From NCBI GenBank assembly GCA_902636075.1, contig CACPQM010000001.1:146186-210185 (forward strand): a stretch of 64,000 bases of DNA, read 5' to 3'. Shown here in pieces: positions 46,571-55,530 of this stretch; within the stretch, counting starts at the first letter, position 1, and every line of letters begins with the position of its first letter. This DNA is from an uncultured Pelagibacteraceae bacterium (GTDB taxonomy: Bacteria > Pseudomonadota > Alphaproteobacteria > Pelagibacterales > Pelagibacteraceae). The position numbers were made by a program, and so were the translations under genes. Below the pieces are notes generated by a model, which was given only the letters and a program-made list of their open reading frames with translations, ran no database searches and was not told the origin of the DNA.

Positions 46571-47361
46571 TGTTAAAGATAATTTCAAAAAAAAATAGGG
46601 CAGCGGAAATTATTTGCAACCTTAATAAAATTGATAATAAGCAATTAAAAGAAATTAAATCAACACTTGATAAGTATGGAATGATTTACTTTCCAAAACA
46701 AAAACTTACTTCCAAGAATTATCTAAATTTTGCAAAAAAATTTGGTAAACCAGCTAATTATCCAAGATTGAAAGGTTTAAATAAAAAATATCCTCAAATA
46801 ACTGTTGTACAACGTAAATCAACTGACAAAGGACCTAGCTTTGGTGAACAATTTCACACAGACTCCTCTTATACAAAAAAACCTCCTAGATACACGATGT
46901 TACTGTCAAAACTAGTACCTAAAAAAGGTGTTGCTAATACTGACTTTTCTTCGCAGTACTTAGCTTATGAAAAATTATCAAAAAATTATAGGAATAAGCT
47001 TAAAAAATTAAAAGGCATCTACTCTTCTCATGGACCAATATCAATTACAACAGTTGAGAGAGAAAAAGAAAAAGGAAAAATATCTAAAGAACTGATTTCC
47101 AGACATAAAATAATTAGAACTATTAAAAATAAAAAAACTATATACTGTAGCCCAGGGCACTTTTTAAAATTTAATACACATATGACTAAACAAAAAAAAG
47201 AACTAAAGAAATTCTTATTCAATCATCAGACAAAAAAAACCTTTCAATATTCATTAGAATGGGAAAAAGATCAGCTTGCTATTTGGGATAATAGAGCCAT
47301 GCTCCATCAGGCTACACCGTTTAAAGGTAATAGAATACTTCATAGAATAACTATACTTTAA
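46570..47361 (+). CDS. TauD/TfdA-family Fe(II)/2-oxoglutarate dioxygenase
   Basis: The 263-residue protein has the iron facial triad as His96-x-Asp98 (EQFHTDSSY) and His246 (AMLHQATPF), with Arg255 or Arg259 for 2-oxoglutarate. The fold fits TauD. Members hydroxylate taurine, gamma-butyrobetaine or other amines, releasing products by hydroxylation. Coupled by overlap to dehydrogenase copy 3, it may act on the same N-methylated compound. An AEC permease gene follows by 4 bp. Confidence 0.9.
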   Translation: MLKIISKKNRAAEIICNLNKIDNKQLKEIKSTLDKYGMIYFPKQKLTSKNYLNFAKKFGKPANYPRLKGLNKKYPQITVVQRKSTDKGPSFGEQFHTDSSYTKKPPRYTMLLSKLVPKKGVANTDFSSQYLAYEKLSKNYRNKLKKLKGIYSSHGPISITTVEREKEKGKISKELISRHKIIRTIKNKKTIYCSPGHFLKFNTHMTKQKKELKKFLFNHQTKKTFQYSLEWEKDQLAIWDNRAMLHQATPFKGNRILHRITIL

Positions 47362-47365
47362 TAAA

Positions 47366-48292
47366 ATGTATTCAATATTTCTTGGGTTAACACCTTTTAT
47401 CTTTATCACACTGTTTGGTTTTGTTTTTGGTAAACTTAAAATTTTTGATTTAGGTCATGCAAAAGTTTTAAATCTGTTTTTATTCTATGTAGCGGTCCCT
47501 GCCTTAATTATTAAATTTGTTGCTCAAAGTGAAATCGGCCAAGTCGATATAAAACAGATAGTTTCATATTTTTTAATGCAAGGAAGTCTTGGGTTTTTAA
47601 CATTTTTATTAACATCAAAGTTTTTTAAAAGACCTATTCCAGAATCTATCATATGGGCATTGATGGTAGCGCTATCAAATCATGTAACATTATTATTACC
47701 TATTACAAAAATCTATTTTGGAACTGAAGTAATTACTCAAGTAACAAGTATAATATTAATGGATGGGGTTATTTTATTATCTGTAATTGCTTTTTTTTTA
47801 GAACTTACTACTAAAAAAAATATTCGATTAACCATATTTATAAAGAACATAGTTCTTAATCCAATGATATTTTCAATCTTAATTGGTCTTTTACTTTTTG
47901 TATTTAAGATAAATATCGACGATACGCCAATAGACTACGTACTTTCTGTTTTGGCAGCTTGTGTTTCTCCTATAGGACTTTTTGCAATTGGTATCACATT
48001 ATCTTTTTACACCCATAAAGTTATTAATAAACTAACTACTTCTATATCTATATTGAAATTAGTTGTTTCCCCAATCATCCTCCTGATAATTGGCTTTATC
48101 ATATTTGATGCTGGACAACCTGAAAAAATTCCTGGTGCTTTTTTTGTTAGTGTTGCACCATGTGGTCATACAGCTGTAGTATTATGTTCTGCTTATAATG
48201 TAAGTCCTGAAAATATAATTAAAGCTTTATTTATCTCAACTTTTGCTTCATTTGCTACCATATTTTTTGCTATTCAATATTTAACAACTTAA
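47366..48292 (+). CDS. AEC (auxin efflux carrier) family permease
   Basis: The 308-residue protein has about ten hydrophobic segments, with LFLFYVAVPALIIKFV and a mid-protein ISILKLVVSPIILLIIGF, and a late APCGHTAVVLCSAYNVSPENI block, all typical of bacterial AEC transporters. These usually carry small organic acids such as malonate, malate or lactate. It ends the futABC-dehydrogenase-TauD run and converges on the tartrate/D-malate dehydrogenase gene. Substrate not inferred. Confidence 0.87.
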   Translation: MYSIFLGLTPFIFITLFGFVFGKLKIFDLGHAKVLNLFLFYVAVPALIIKFVAQSEIGQVDIKQIVSYFLMQGSLGFLTFLLTSKFFKRPIPESIIWALMVALSNHVTLLLPITKIYFGTEVITQVTSIILMDGVILLSVIAFFLELTTKKNIRLTIFIKNIVLNPMIFSILIGLLLFVFKINIDDTPIDYVLSVLAACVSPIGLFAIGITLSFYTHKVINKLTTSISILKLVVSPIILLIIGFIIFDAGQPEKIPGAFFVSVAPCGHTAVVLCSAYNVSPENIIKALFISTFASFATIFFAIQYLTT

Positions 48293-48293
48293 G

Positions 48294-49361
48294 TTAATTA
48301 ATATTATCTAAGATTTTATTAGCACATTCTTTTGTATTGCTGTCACCATCTAGATCTTTAGTTCTATTTTGTTTTTCTAGCAAAGTTTTTTCGATTGAAC
48401 TTACTATTCGTGTGGCAGCTTCTTTTTCGCCTAAATAATCTAACATCATAGCGCCAGACCAAATTTGACCTATTGGATTTGCAATACCTTTCCCAGCAAT
48501 ATCAGGTGCTGATCCATGAACAGGCTCGAATAAAGAAGGATGTTTATTTGTTGGATTAATATTTCCTGATGGAGCTATCCCAATTGTTCCCGTACATGCT
48601 GGACCCAAATCGGATAAAATATCTCCAAATAAATTTGATGCTACGACAACATCAAACCACTCTGGTGTTAAAACAAATCTTGCAGCTAAAATATCGATAT
48701 GAAATTGATCTGTTTTAATCTCAGGAAAATCTTTTTTATTTTCATAAAATCTTTGGTCCCAGTATGGCATGGTTATAGAAATACCATTTGATTTTGTGGC
48801 ATTAGTTAATTTTTTTCTATCTCTTGTTTTTGCTAATTCAAATGCAAATTTTTGAACTCTATCTATTCCATGTTTAGACATTATAGTTTCTTGTATAACA
48901 ATTTCTCTTTCAGTATTTTGATACATTTTTCCACCTACCGAAGAATATTCGCCCTCAGTGTTTTCACGCACTATCATCATATCTATGTCACCAGGTTTTT
49001 TATTTGCTAATGGTGCATTTACTCCTTCAAATAATTTTACTGGCCTTAAATTAATAAATTGATCAAATTCTCTTCTAAACTGAAGTAGGGAGCCCCATAA
49101 AGTAATATGATCTGGATATTTATCTGGCATACCTACTGCACCAAAAAATATCGCATCATGATTACCAATTTGTTGTTTCCAATCATCAGGTAGCATTTTT
49201 CCGTGCTTTTCATAATAATCGCATGATGAAAAATCAAATTCATCTATCTTTAATTTAAATTGATGTTGATTTGCCACTTCTTTAAGTATTTTTAAAGCCT
49301 CTGGAACAACCTCTTTGCCAATACCATCTCCAGCAATTGAGGCGATTTTGTATTCTTTCAT
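48294..49361 (-). CDS. tartrate / D-malate dehydrogenase family (decarboxylating)
   Basis: The 355-residue protein belongs to the beta-decarboxylating dehydrogenases. The start IASIAGDGIGKEVVPE is a family motif; LLQFRREFDQFINLRP is typical of tartrate/D-malate members rather than IPMDH; VRENTEGEYSSVGG and ASNLFGDILSDLGP hold substrate and metal residues; HGSAPDIAGKGIANP is the NAD site. It oxidises D-malate or tartrate to pyruvate or related acids. A neighbouring AEC permease could supply the acid. It follows the guaC stop by 2 bp. Confidence 0.9.
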   Translation of the reverse strand: MKEYKIASIAGDGIGKEVVPEALKILKEVANQHQFKLKIDEFDFSSCDYYEKHGKMLPDDWKQQIGNHDAIFFGAVGMPDKYPDHITLWGSLLQFRREFDQFINLRPVKLFEGVNAPLANKKPGDIDMMIVRENTEGEYSSVGGKMYQNTEREIVIQETIMSKHGIDRVQKFAFELAKTRDRKKLTNATKSNGISITMPYWDQRFYENKKDFPEIKTDQFHIDILAARFVLTPEWFDVVVASNLFGDILSDLGPACTGTIGIAPSGNINPTNKHPSLFEPVHGSAPDIAGKGIANPIGQIWSGAMMLDYLGEKEAATRIVSSIEKTLLEKQNRTKDLDGDSNTKECANKILDNIN

Positions 49362-49363
49362 CC

Positions 49364-50398
49364 TTACTTAGTAAAAGTATCGTTAAATTGTTTAGCTACT
49401 CTTACAAAAGTAGTACATTTACTAAGTTGTTTAAGAGAAGGGGCTCCTACATAAGTACAGCTACTTCTAACACCACCAAGAATATTATTTATTGTATCTT
49501 TAATTTTTCCTCGATATTTAATTCTCACTGTTCTGCCCTCACTACTTCTATAGTCGGACAAACCCCCGTAATGTTTCTTATTTGCTATGTCAGAACTTGA
49601 TCCGTAAAATTCTATAAATTTATGACCATTTGATTTTATTAGCTTACCTTCACCTTCATCGTGACCAGCAAACATTCCTCCAAGCATCACAAAATCTGCA
49701 CCACCACCGAAAGCTTTTGCGACATCACCCGGACAAGTACAACCTCCATCAGCAATTATGTGTGCCCCTAAACCATGAGCAGCATCAGCACATTCAATGA
49801 CAGCGCTTAACTGAGGATAACCAACACCTGTTTGAATTCTTGTAGTACAAACACTACCTGGTCCAATTCCAACTTTTACAATATCCGCTCCTGATAATAC
49901 CAATTCTTGTGCCATATCAGCTGTGACCACGTTACCAGCAATAATAGTTTTAGTAGGATATTTATCTCTTACAGATTTTAAAAATTTACTAAAGTGTTCA
50001 GAATAACCATTAGCAACATCAATGCAGATAAATTTTATGAAACTATATTCTTTTAAAATTTTATCTAAATTTTCAAAATCTTCTTTTTTTATTCCTATAC
50101 TTAAAGCAATATTTGGATGAATAGATTTTATTTTTTTGAATTTTTTTATTTTTTGAATGTTATGCTGTTTAGTTAAACAAGTGATCATTCCGTATTCAGA
50201 AAGCTTTTCAGCTACACCAAGTTCACCAACACCATCCATATTTGAGGCCATGATAGGAATTCCAGACCATTCATTATTACTATACTTAAATCTATAAGTT
50301 CTTTTTAGATTTACATCTTTACGACTTTGAAGAGTACTTCTTTTAGGTCTAAAAAGTACATCTGAGTAGTCTAATTTTAGTTCTTCTTCAATTCTCAC
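49364..50398 (-). CDS. guaC: GMP reductase
   Basis: The 344-residue IMPDH/GMPR-family enzyme has GIGPGSVCTTR, carrying the catalytic Cys, and ADGGCTCPGDVAKAFGGGADFVMLGGMFAGHDE. KLDYSDVLFRPKRS near the N-terminus and the absence of CBS domains mark GuaC rather than IMPDH. It converts GMP to IMP and ammonia, balancing purine pools. It lies upstream of the tartrate/D-malate dehydrogenase gene on the minus strand. Confidence 0.92.
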   Translation of the reverse strand: MRIEEELKLDYSDVLFRPKRSTLQSRKDVNLKRTYRFKYSNNEWSGIPIMASNMDGVGELGVAEKLSEYGMITCLTKQHNIQKIKKFKKIKSIHPNIALSIGIKKEDFENLDKILKEYSFIKFICIDVANGYSEHFSKFLKSVRDKYPTKTIIAGNVVTADMAQELVLSGADIVKVGIGPGSVCTTRIQTGVGYPQLSAVIECADAAHGLGAHIIADGGCTCPGDVAKAFGGGADFVMLGGMFAGHDEGEGKLIKSNGHKFIEFYGSSSDIANKKHYGGLSDYRSSEGRTVRIKYRGKIKDTINNILGGVRSSCTYVGAPSLKQLSKCTTFVRVAKQFNDTFTK

Positions 50399-50500
50399 GA
50401 GTCCGAATTTATACAGGGGCTCAAAGCAAATTCAAATTAATTATTAATATTGATGAAGCGTTTTCATTGGCTTTAATTTAAAAAATACATATTATTAGGC

Positions 50501-51379
50501 ATGTTTAATGGTTTTAAGTCAAAGTACGTAAAGGTAAAAAAGGGCAAGGTTTTTTGTAGAGTTGGTGGTGAAGGTCCACCATTACTTTTACTACACGGAT
50601 ATCCACAAACACATTTAATGTGGCACAAAACAGCTCCTGATTTATCTAAAAGATTTACAGTGGTTGCTGCGGATTTAAGAGGATATGGAAATAGTCTTGC
50701 TCCAGCATCAGATAACAAACATTACAACTACTCAAAAAGAGAAATGGCAAGTGACATGAAACAGATGATGATAAAATTAGGGTTTAACAAATTTTTTGTT
50801 GCGGGACATGATAGAGGTGGAAGAGTTGCTCACAGGCTAGCAAGAGACCACAGAAAAAATATAATAGCTCTTAGTGTTTTAGATATTTGTCCAACATTAG
50901 ATATGTATGAACTAACGACGAGAGATTTCGCAAAAGCTTACTTTCATTGGTTTTTTTTAATACAACCAAAATGGTTACCTGAGAAAATGATAATGAGTGA
51001 TCCACGTAAATGGATGAAAAGTTGTTTAGATAAATGGTCAGGTAATCACAAATTTGGAAAAGTTGAAGAAAATTATTTAAAATGTTTCAAGCAACCAAAA
51101 AGAATTCATGGATCTTGTGAAGATTATAGGGCGTCTGCGACTATTGATTTGGATCATGACAAACAAGATAGAAAGAAAAAACTAAATATTCCAGTCCAAG
51201 TGTTATGGGGAAGTAAGGGAGTAATTGGAAAACAGTTCAAACCAATAAAAATTTGGCAAAGATATACTCAAAAAAAAGTTATAGGTTATCCTATAAACTC
51301 AGGTCACTTCATCCCAGAGCAAAATCCAAAGGCAATTATTAAACACCTAACTGATTTTTTTTTGAAGAAAATTAAGTAA
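50501..51379 (+). CDS. fluoroacetate/haloacetate dehalogenase-like alpha/beta hydrolase
   Basis: The 292-residue protein matches the fluoroacetate dehalogenase active site residue by residue, as recalled for RPA1163: nucleophile Asp104 with Arg105 and Arg108 (AGHDRGGRVAHR), Asp128, the halide-pocket His149-Trp150 and Tyr209, and catalytic His269 (SGHF). It also has the LHGYPQTHLMWH oxyanion region. It hydrolyses the carbon-halogen bond of haloacetate to glycolate, or acts on a related small ester. A 102-bp divergent gap separates it from guaC. Confidence 0.85.
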   Translation: MFNGFKSKYVKVKKGKVFCRVGGEGPPLLLLHGYPQTHLMWHKTAPDLSKRFTVVAADLRGYGNSLAPASDNKHYNYSKREMASDMKQMMIKLGFNKFFVAGHDRGGRVAHRLARDHRKNIIALSVLDICPTLDMYELTTRDFAKAYFHWFFLIQPKWLPEKMIMSDPRKWMKSCLDKWSGNHKFGKVEENYLKCFKQPKRIHGSCEDYRASATIDLDHDKQDRKKKLNIPVQVLWGSKGVIGKQFKPIKIWQRYTQKKVIGYPINSGHFIPEQNPKAIIKHLTDFFLKKIK

Positions 51380-51453
51380 TAGTCTAACTTGATGTGATCA
51401 ATAATCGCGCATATCATTCTTGATAATATTAAATTCACCTTTAAATATAGCGA

Positions 51454-52866
51454 ATGTCTTCTTTACTTAAAAATTCAGAATTAACCTCAGAAAAAGCAGA
51501 TAGTATTGTTTCTGAAACTCTAAATAATTGTGATGATGGCGAGCTTTATATAGAGGATACAAAATCTGAGACAATTGTATTAGATGATAACAAAATTAAA
51601 AGTTCAAATTATACATCTGACTTAGGTTATGGTTTTAGAGCTGTAACAGGTGATACAGTCGCTTACTCTCATTCAAATGAAATTTCAGAAAAATCATTAA
51701 AAAATTCTAGCGAAAATCTTAAGTCAACTTTAAAAAATAATAGTGGCACATATAATTCAGAAATTAAAAAAACTAATCAGAAACTTTATAAAGACGTTGA
51801 TCCAATTGAGAGTAAGTCAATGAAATCAAAAATAGAATTGCTGAACAATATGAATGAGTATGCCAGATCAAAAGATAGTTCAGTTAAACAAGTAACAGCA
51901 AGCCTTCTGGCAGAAAAGAAAAATGTTGAGATCATTAGATCTGGAGGAGAATTATTATCAGATAATAGACCTTTAGTTAGAATAAATATGTCAGTAATGG
52001 TTGAAAAGAATGGTAGAAAAGAAACTGGTGTTTTTGGTATTGGTGGAAGACAAGATTATGATGAATATCTAAAAAATGATAATTGGAAAAAAGTTTGCGA
52101 TGAAGCTTTTAGAATTGCAAGTACAAATATAGAAAGCAAACCTTCTCTTGCAGGAGAAATGAAAGTCGTTCTAGGACCTGGTTGGCCTGCAATTTTAATT
52201 CATGAAGCTGTAGGTCATGGATTAGAAGGTGATTTTAATAGAAAAAAAACTTCAGCTTTTCATGATTTAGTTGGTAAAAAAGTTGCGAGCGATGGAGTTA
52301 CAATAATCGACGACGGAACATTAGATAATAGAAGAGGTAGTTTAAATATTGATGATGAAGGGACGCCAACAGAAAGAACAGTTTTAATTGAAAATGGTAT
52401 CTTAAAGAATTTCATGCAAGATAGACTTAATGCAAGACTTATGAATACAAAATCAACAGGAAATGGAAGAAGAGAGAGCTATAAACATGTCGTGATGCCT
52501 AGAATGAGAAATACGATAATGTTAGGTGGATCAAACACTCAAGAAGAAATGATTAAGTCAGTAGATAAAGGTATTTTTGCTGTAAGTTTTGGAGGCGGTC
52601 AAGTTGACATTACCTCTGGAAAATTCGTTTTTAACTGCACAGAAGCTTATGAGATTATAAATGGAAAAATTGGATCTCCAATTAAAGGAGCTACTTTAAT
52701 TGGTGATGGACCATCTTCATTAAAAGAAATTTTAATGATTGGAAATGATATGATGTTAGATCCTGGCATTGGAACATGCGGTAAAGCTGGACAAGGCGTA
52801 CCAGTTGGTGTTGGACAACCATCTTTGCTTATCAATAATATGACTGTTGGCGGAACCCAATTATAG
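51454..52866 (+). CDS. tldD: metalloprotease TldD
   Basis: The 470-residue protein has HEAVGHGLEGD, the HExxxH zinc motif, and the C-terminal GQGVPVGVGQPSLLINNMTVGGTQL. With TldE/PmbA it forms the cytoplasmic heterodimer that trims unfolded peptides, including antitoxin CcdA and microcin leader peptides. The partner gene follows after 4 bp. No RiPP precursor was recognised near. Confidence 0.95.
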   Translation: MSSLLKNSELTSEKADSIVSETLNNCDDGELYIEDTKSETIVLDDNKIKSSNYTSDLGYGFRAVTGDTVAYSHSNEISEKSLKNSSENLKSTLKNNSGTYNSEIKKTNQKLYKDVDPIESKSMKSKIELLNNMNEYARSKDSSVKQVTASLLAEKKNVEIIRSGGELLSDNRPLVRINMSVMVEKNGRKETGVFGIGGRQDYDEYLKNDNWKKVCDEAFRIASTNIESKPSLAGEMKVVLGPGWPAILIHEAVGHGLEGDFNRKKTSAFHDLVGKKVASDGVTIIDDGTLDNRRGSLNIDDEGTPTERTVLIENGILKNFMQDRLNARLMNTKSTGNGRRESYKHVVMPRMRNTIMLGGSNTQEEMIKSVDKGIFAVSFGGGQVDITSGKFVFNCTEAYEIINGKIGSPIKGATLIGDGPSSLKEILMIGNDMMLDPGIGTCGKAGQGVPVGVGQPSLLINNMTVGGTQL

Positions 52867-52870
52867 TAAG

Positions 52871-54190
52871 ATGATTAAAGATCAACAGTATCTAAAAAAA
52901 ATTGCAGATATATGCCTTAGTAAATCAAAAAAATTAGGTTCATCTGATGCAAACATATTAGTGCAAAGTTCTGTTTCTGAAAATGTAAATGTAAGGAATA
53001 AAAAACTTGATGGATCTGAAAGGTCTGAAAATCTTGGAGTAGTCCTTACAACTTATTTAGGTAAAAAAAAGTCCTCAATAGCCTCATCAAATCTTAAAGA
53101 AAGTAATTTAGATGAGTTAGTAAATAGATGTATTGAAACAATGAAAATTACTCCTGAGGATGAATATAATTCATTACCAGACAAAGATTTGCATTTTAAA
53201 GGATTAAAAGACTTAGACTTGTATGATGAAACTCATTTAAGCAATGAAGATAAGATTAATTATATAAAAGAGGCAGAAGAGGAAGCTTTTTTAAATGACA
53301 AAATAATAAATACTAATGGATCTGGTTTTGGTGAAAATAAATCAAATTTTTTATTAGCCAATTCAAATGGATTTGCTGATGGATATAAAACCTCACAATT
53401 TACTGCATATTGTGAAGTTGTTTCAAAAAGCAATGGGAGCATGGAAAGAGATTATGAATATACAAGCAAAAGGTTTTATAGCGATATTTTAAAACCTAAA
53501 CAACTTGGATCTATTGCAGCAGAACATGCAGTAAAGAAGTTAAATCCAAAAAAAATAAAAAGTGAAAAAATTAGTCTAATATTTGATAAAAGAATTTCAA
53601 AAAACTTTCTATCTATTTTTGCAAGTGCAATATCATCAAGTGCGATAGCAAAAGGAACAACATTTTTAAAAGATAAATTAAATCAACAAGTTTTTAACTC
53701 TGAAATAAATATATTAGATCACGGTAATATAAGAAAAGCCAATGGATCTCGTTACTTTGATAGCGAAGGTATAGCAGTAGTTAACCTTGATTTGATAAAG
53801 AATGGTATTCTTCAGGACTATTTAATTGATACTTATAATGGGAAAAAAATAAATAGAAAGTCTAATGGTAGGGCAAGTGGTACAACAAATTTGTATTTTC
53901 AAAATGGATCAAAAACATTTGAGGATCTAATCAAATCAGAAAATAAAATCTTGTATATCAAAGAAACTATCGGCCATGGTACAAATATTATTAATGGTGA
54001 TTATTCTGTAGGAGCATCTGGTATGATGATTGAGAATGGAGAGTTTTCATATCCAGTAAGTGAAATTACAATTGCTGGAAACTTAAATAATATTTTTAAA
54101 AATATAACTTTAGCTGATGATCTAGAATTTAATTATGCAACGAATTCACCGACAATGATGGTTGAAGGTATGGTTGTAGGCGGAAAATAA
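52871..54190 (+). CDS. pmbA: metalloprotease partner TldE/PmbA
   Basis: The ATG at 52871 is chosen, giving 439 residues; an ATA/GTG-type upstream extension to 52847 would overlap tldD. It lacks the HExxxH zinc motif, as expected for the inactive partner. GHGTNIINGDYSVGASGMMIENGE and SPTMMVEGMVVGG are family blocks. It completes the TldD/E heterodimer and directly follows tldD. Confidence 0.95.
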   Translation: MIKDQQYLKKIADICLSKSKKLGSSDANILVQSSVSENVNVRNKKLDGSERSENLGVVLTTYLGKKKSSIASSNLKESNLDELVNRCIETMKITPEDEYNSLPDKDLHFKGLKDLDLYDETHLSNEDKINYIKEAEEEAFLNDKIINTNGSGFGENKSNFLLANSNGFADGYKTSQFTAYCEVVSKSNGSMERDYEYTSKRFYSDILKPKQLGSIAAEHAVKKLNPKKIKSEKISLIFDKRISKNFLSIFASAISSSAIAKGTTFLKDKLNQQVFNSEINILDHGNIRKANGSRYFDSEGIAVVNLDLIKNGILQDYLIDTYNGKKINRKSNGRASGTTNLYFQNGSKTFEDLIKSENKILYIKETIGHGTNIINGDYSVGASGMMIENGEFSYPVSEITIAGNLNNIFKNITLADDLEFNYATNSPTMMVEGMVVGGK

Positions 54191-54197
54191 TTTCTAA

Positions 54198-54746
54198 ATG
54201 AAAAAAATAATAACCATTTTTTTTGCAATTTTTTTTATTACTAACTCATCAAACTCTAATGAATACGAAATAAGATTAAATAACTTATTTGAAAAATTAA
54301 AAATTCAAAACCACTCAATTGCAATTGATACAGAGATGAAAATTTGGGATATTTGGACCAAACATCCCACTAATCAAAATTTAACTTCTTTGCTATCAAG
54401 AGGAACAAAATTTATGAACCAGGAACAATATTCAGTTGCTGTAGATATATTCACAACAGTAATTAACAAAGATCCTACTTGGGCAGAAGCTTGGAATAAA
54501 AGAGCAACTGTCTTTTATTTAATGGGTAAATATCAAGATTCTCAAAATGATATAGACAAGGTATTAAAACTGGAGAAAAGACATTTTGGAGCATTATCAG
54601 GACAGGGTCTAGTTCAAATTAAGTTAAAAAATTATGAAAAGGCTTTAAAGAGTTATGAAAAAGTAAAAGAGATTTATCCGTCCATGAGGTCACCACAAAT
54701 AATGATACCACAGATTAAAGAGTTGATTAAAAACCAATCTGTGTAA
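54198..54746 (+). CDS. exported tetratricopeptide repeat protein
   Basis: The 182-residue precursor starts with a signal peptide (about residues 1-20). At least two TPR units are visible between 75 and 155 (EQYSVAVDIFTTVINKDPTWAEAWNKRA and the following AALSGQGLVQIKLKNYEKALKSYEK). It would mediate protein contacts in the periplasm or inner membrane. It follows pmbA by 7 bp and abuts the phosphatase-like gene, so it may be co-transcribed. Confidence 0.85.
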   Translation: MKKIITIFFAIFFITNSSNSNEYEIRLNNLFEKLKIQNHSIAIDTEMKIWDIWTKHPTNQNLTSLLSRGTKFMNQEQYSVAVDIFTTVINKDPTWAEAWNKRATVFYLMGKYQDSQNDIDKVLKLEKRHFGALSGQGLVQIKLKNYEKALKSYEKVKEIYPSMRSPQIMIPQIKELIKNQSV

Positions 54747-55295
54747 ATGAAAAAACTACTGTTAATATTTTTTATCAATATTTTTGCAGTTAATTCTGCT
54801 TATTCTGTAGATGAAGTCCTGACTTCTTTAAAAGAGGGAGGAAAAATAATTTTTATTAGACATGCGCTTGCACCAGGGAATGGAGATCCAGAAAATTTTG
54901 ATTTGAATGATTGCTCTACGCAAAGAAATTTAAATCAAAGAGGAATTGAACAGTCAAAATTTATTGGAAGTATATTTAATAAAAACCAGATTAAAATTGA
55001 AAATGTCTATTCAAGTGAATGGTGCAGATGTATAGATACAGCTAAATTTGCTTTTAAAAATTATCAAACATTTAGCGCTCTAAATTCTTTTTATGATATT
55101 AGATTTGAAGCAAATGAAGAGAGGCAAATAACTCAACTAAAAGAGTTTATTAATCAATGGAAAGGTAATGAAAATATAATTTTTATCACACATTTTGTTG
55201 TTATATCTTCAATGCTAAATATAGGGACTTCTTCAGGAGAAATAGTAATAACTGATAAGAATTTAAATATTATTGGATCAATTGATACTTTGTAA
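54747..55295 (+). CDS. exported histidine phosphatase family protein
   Basis: The 182-residue precursor has a signal peptide (about residues 1-20) and the RHG-type catalytic motif as FIRHALAPG near residue 35, followed by QRNLNQRG and a late second histidine in FITHFVVIS. It belongs to the branch-2 or SixA-like phosphatases, acting in the periplasm on a small phosphoester. It starts at the base after the TPR gene stop. Confidence 0.87.
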   Translation: MKKLLLIFFINIFAVNSAYSVDEVLTSLKEGGKIIFIRHALAPGNGDPENFDLNDCSTQRNLNQRGIEQSKFIGSIFNKNQIKIENVYSSEWCRCIDTAKFAFKNYQTFSALNSFYDIRFEANEERQITQLKEFINQWKGNENIIFITHFVVISSMLNIGTSSGEIVITDKNLNIIGSIDTL

Positions 55296-55313
55296 TATAT
55301 TAACTTAAGATTT

Positions 55314-55505
55314 ATGAAAACAATATTTATTATAGGATCAAAAAAGCATACTTTAAAATACACGAGAAAAATGCCTGAAGGTGAAGTAAAAAAAATGAAA
55401 TCTTTTGTAACTAATAAAGGTCAAAAGTTAGAAAAAACATCCAAGTTTAAAATACTAAATATTTCAGACGAAAAAACAGCAAGAGTGTTTAAGATCAGTT
55501 TATAA
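55314..55505 (+). CDS. small basic hypothetical protein, 63 aa
   Basis: The frame of 63 residues starts at an ATG 18 bp after the phosphatase gene. It is basic and beta-prone (MKTIFIIGSKKHTLKYTRKMPEGEVKK), with no cysteine or membrane segment. Position in an otherwise tight array and a full open frame support it moderately. I do not recognise it. Confidence 0.55.
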   Translation: MKTIFIIGSKKHTLKYTRKMPEGEVKKMKSFVTNKGQKLEKTSKFKILNISDEKTARVFKISL

Positions 55506-55530
55506 TATTTAATCCAGAAATAGAAACTAA

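Noticed and set aside
51454..54190. TldD/TldE as part of a RiPP cluster
   Set aside because: No precursor peptide or modification enzyme was seen close by; TldD/E is a common housekeeping pair.
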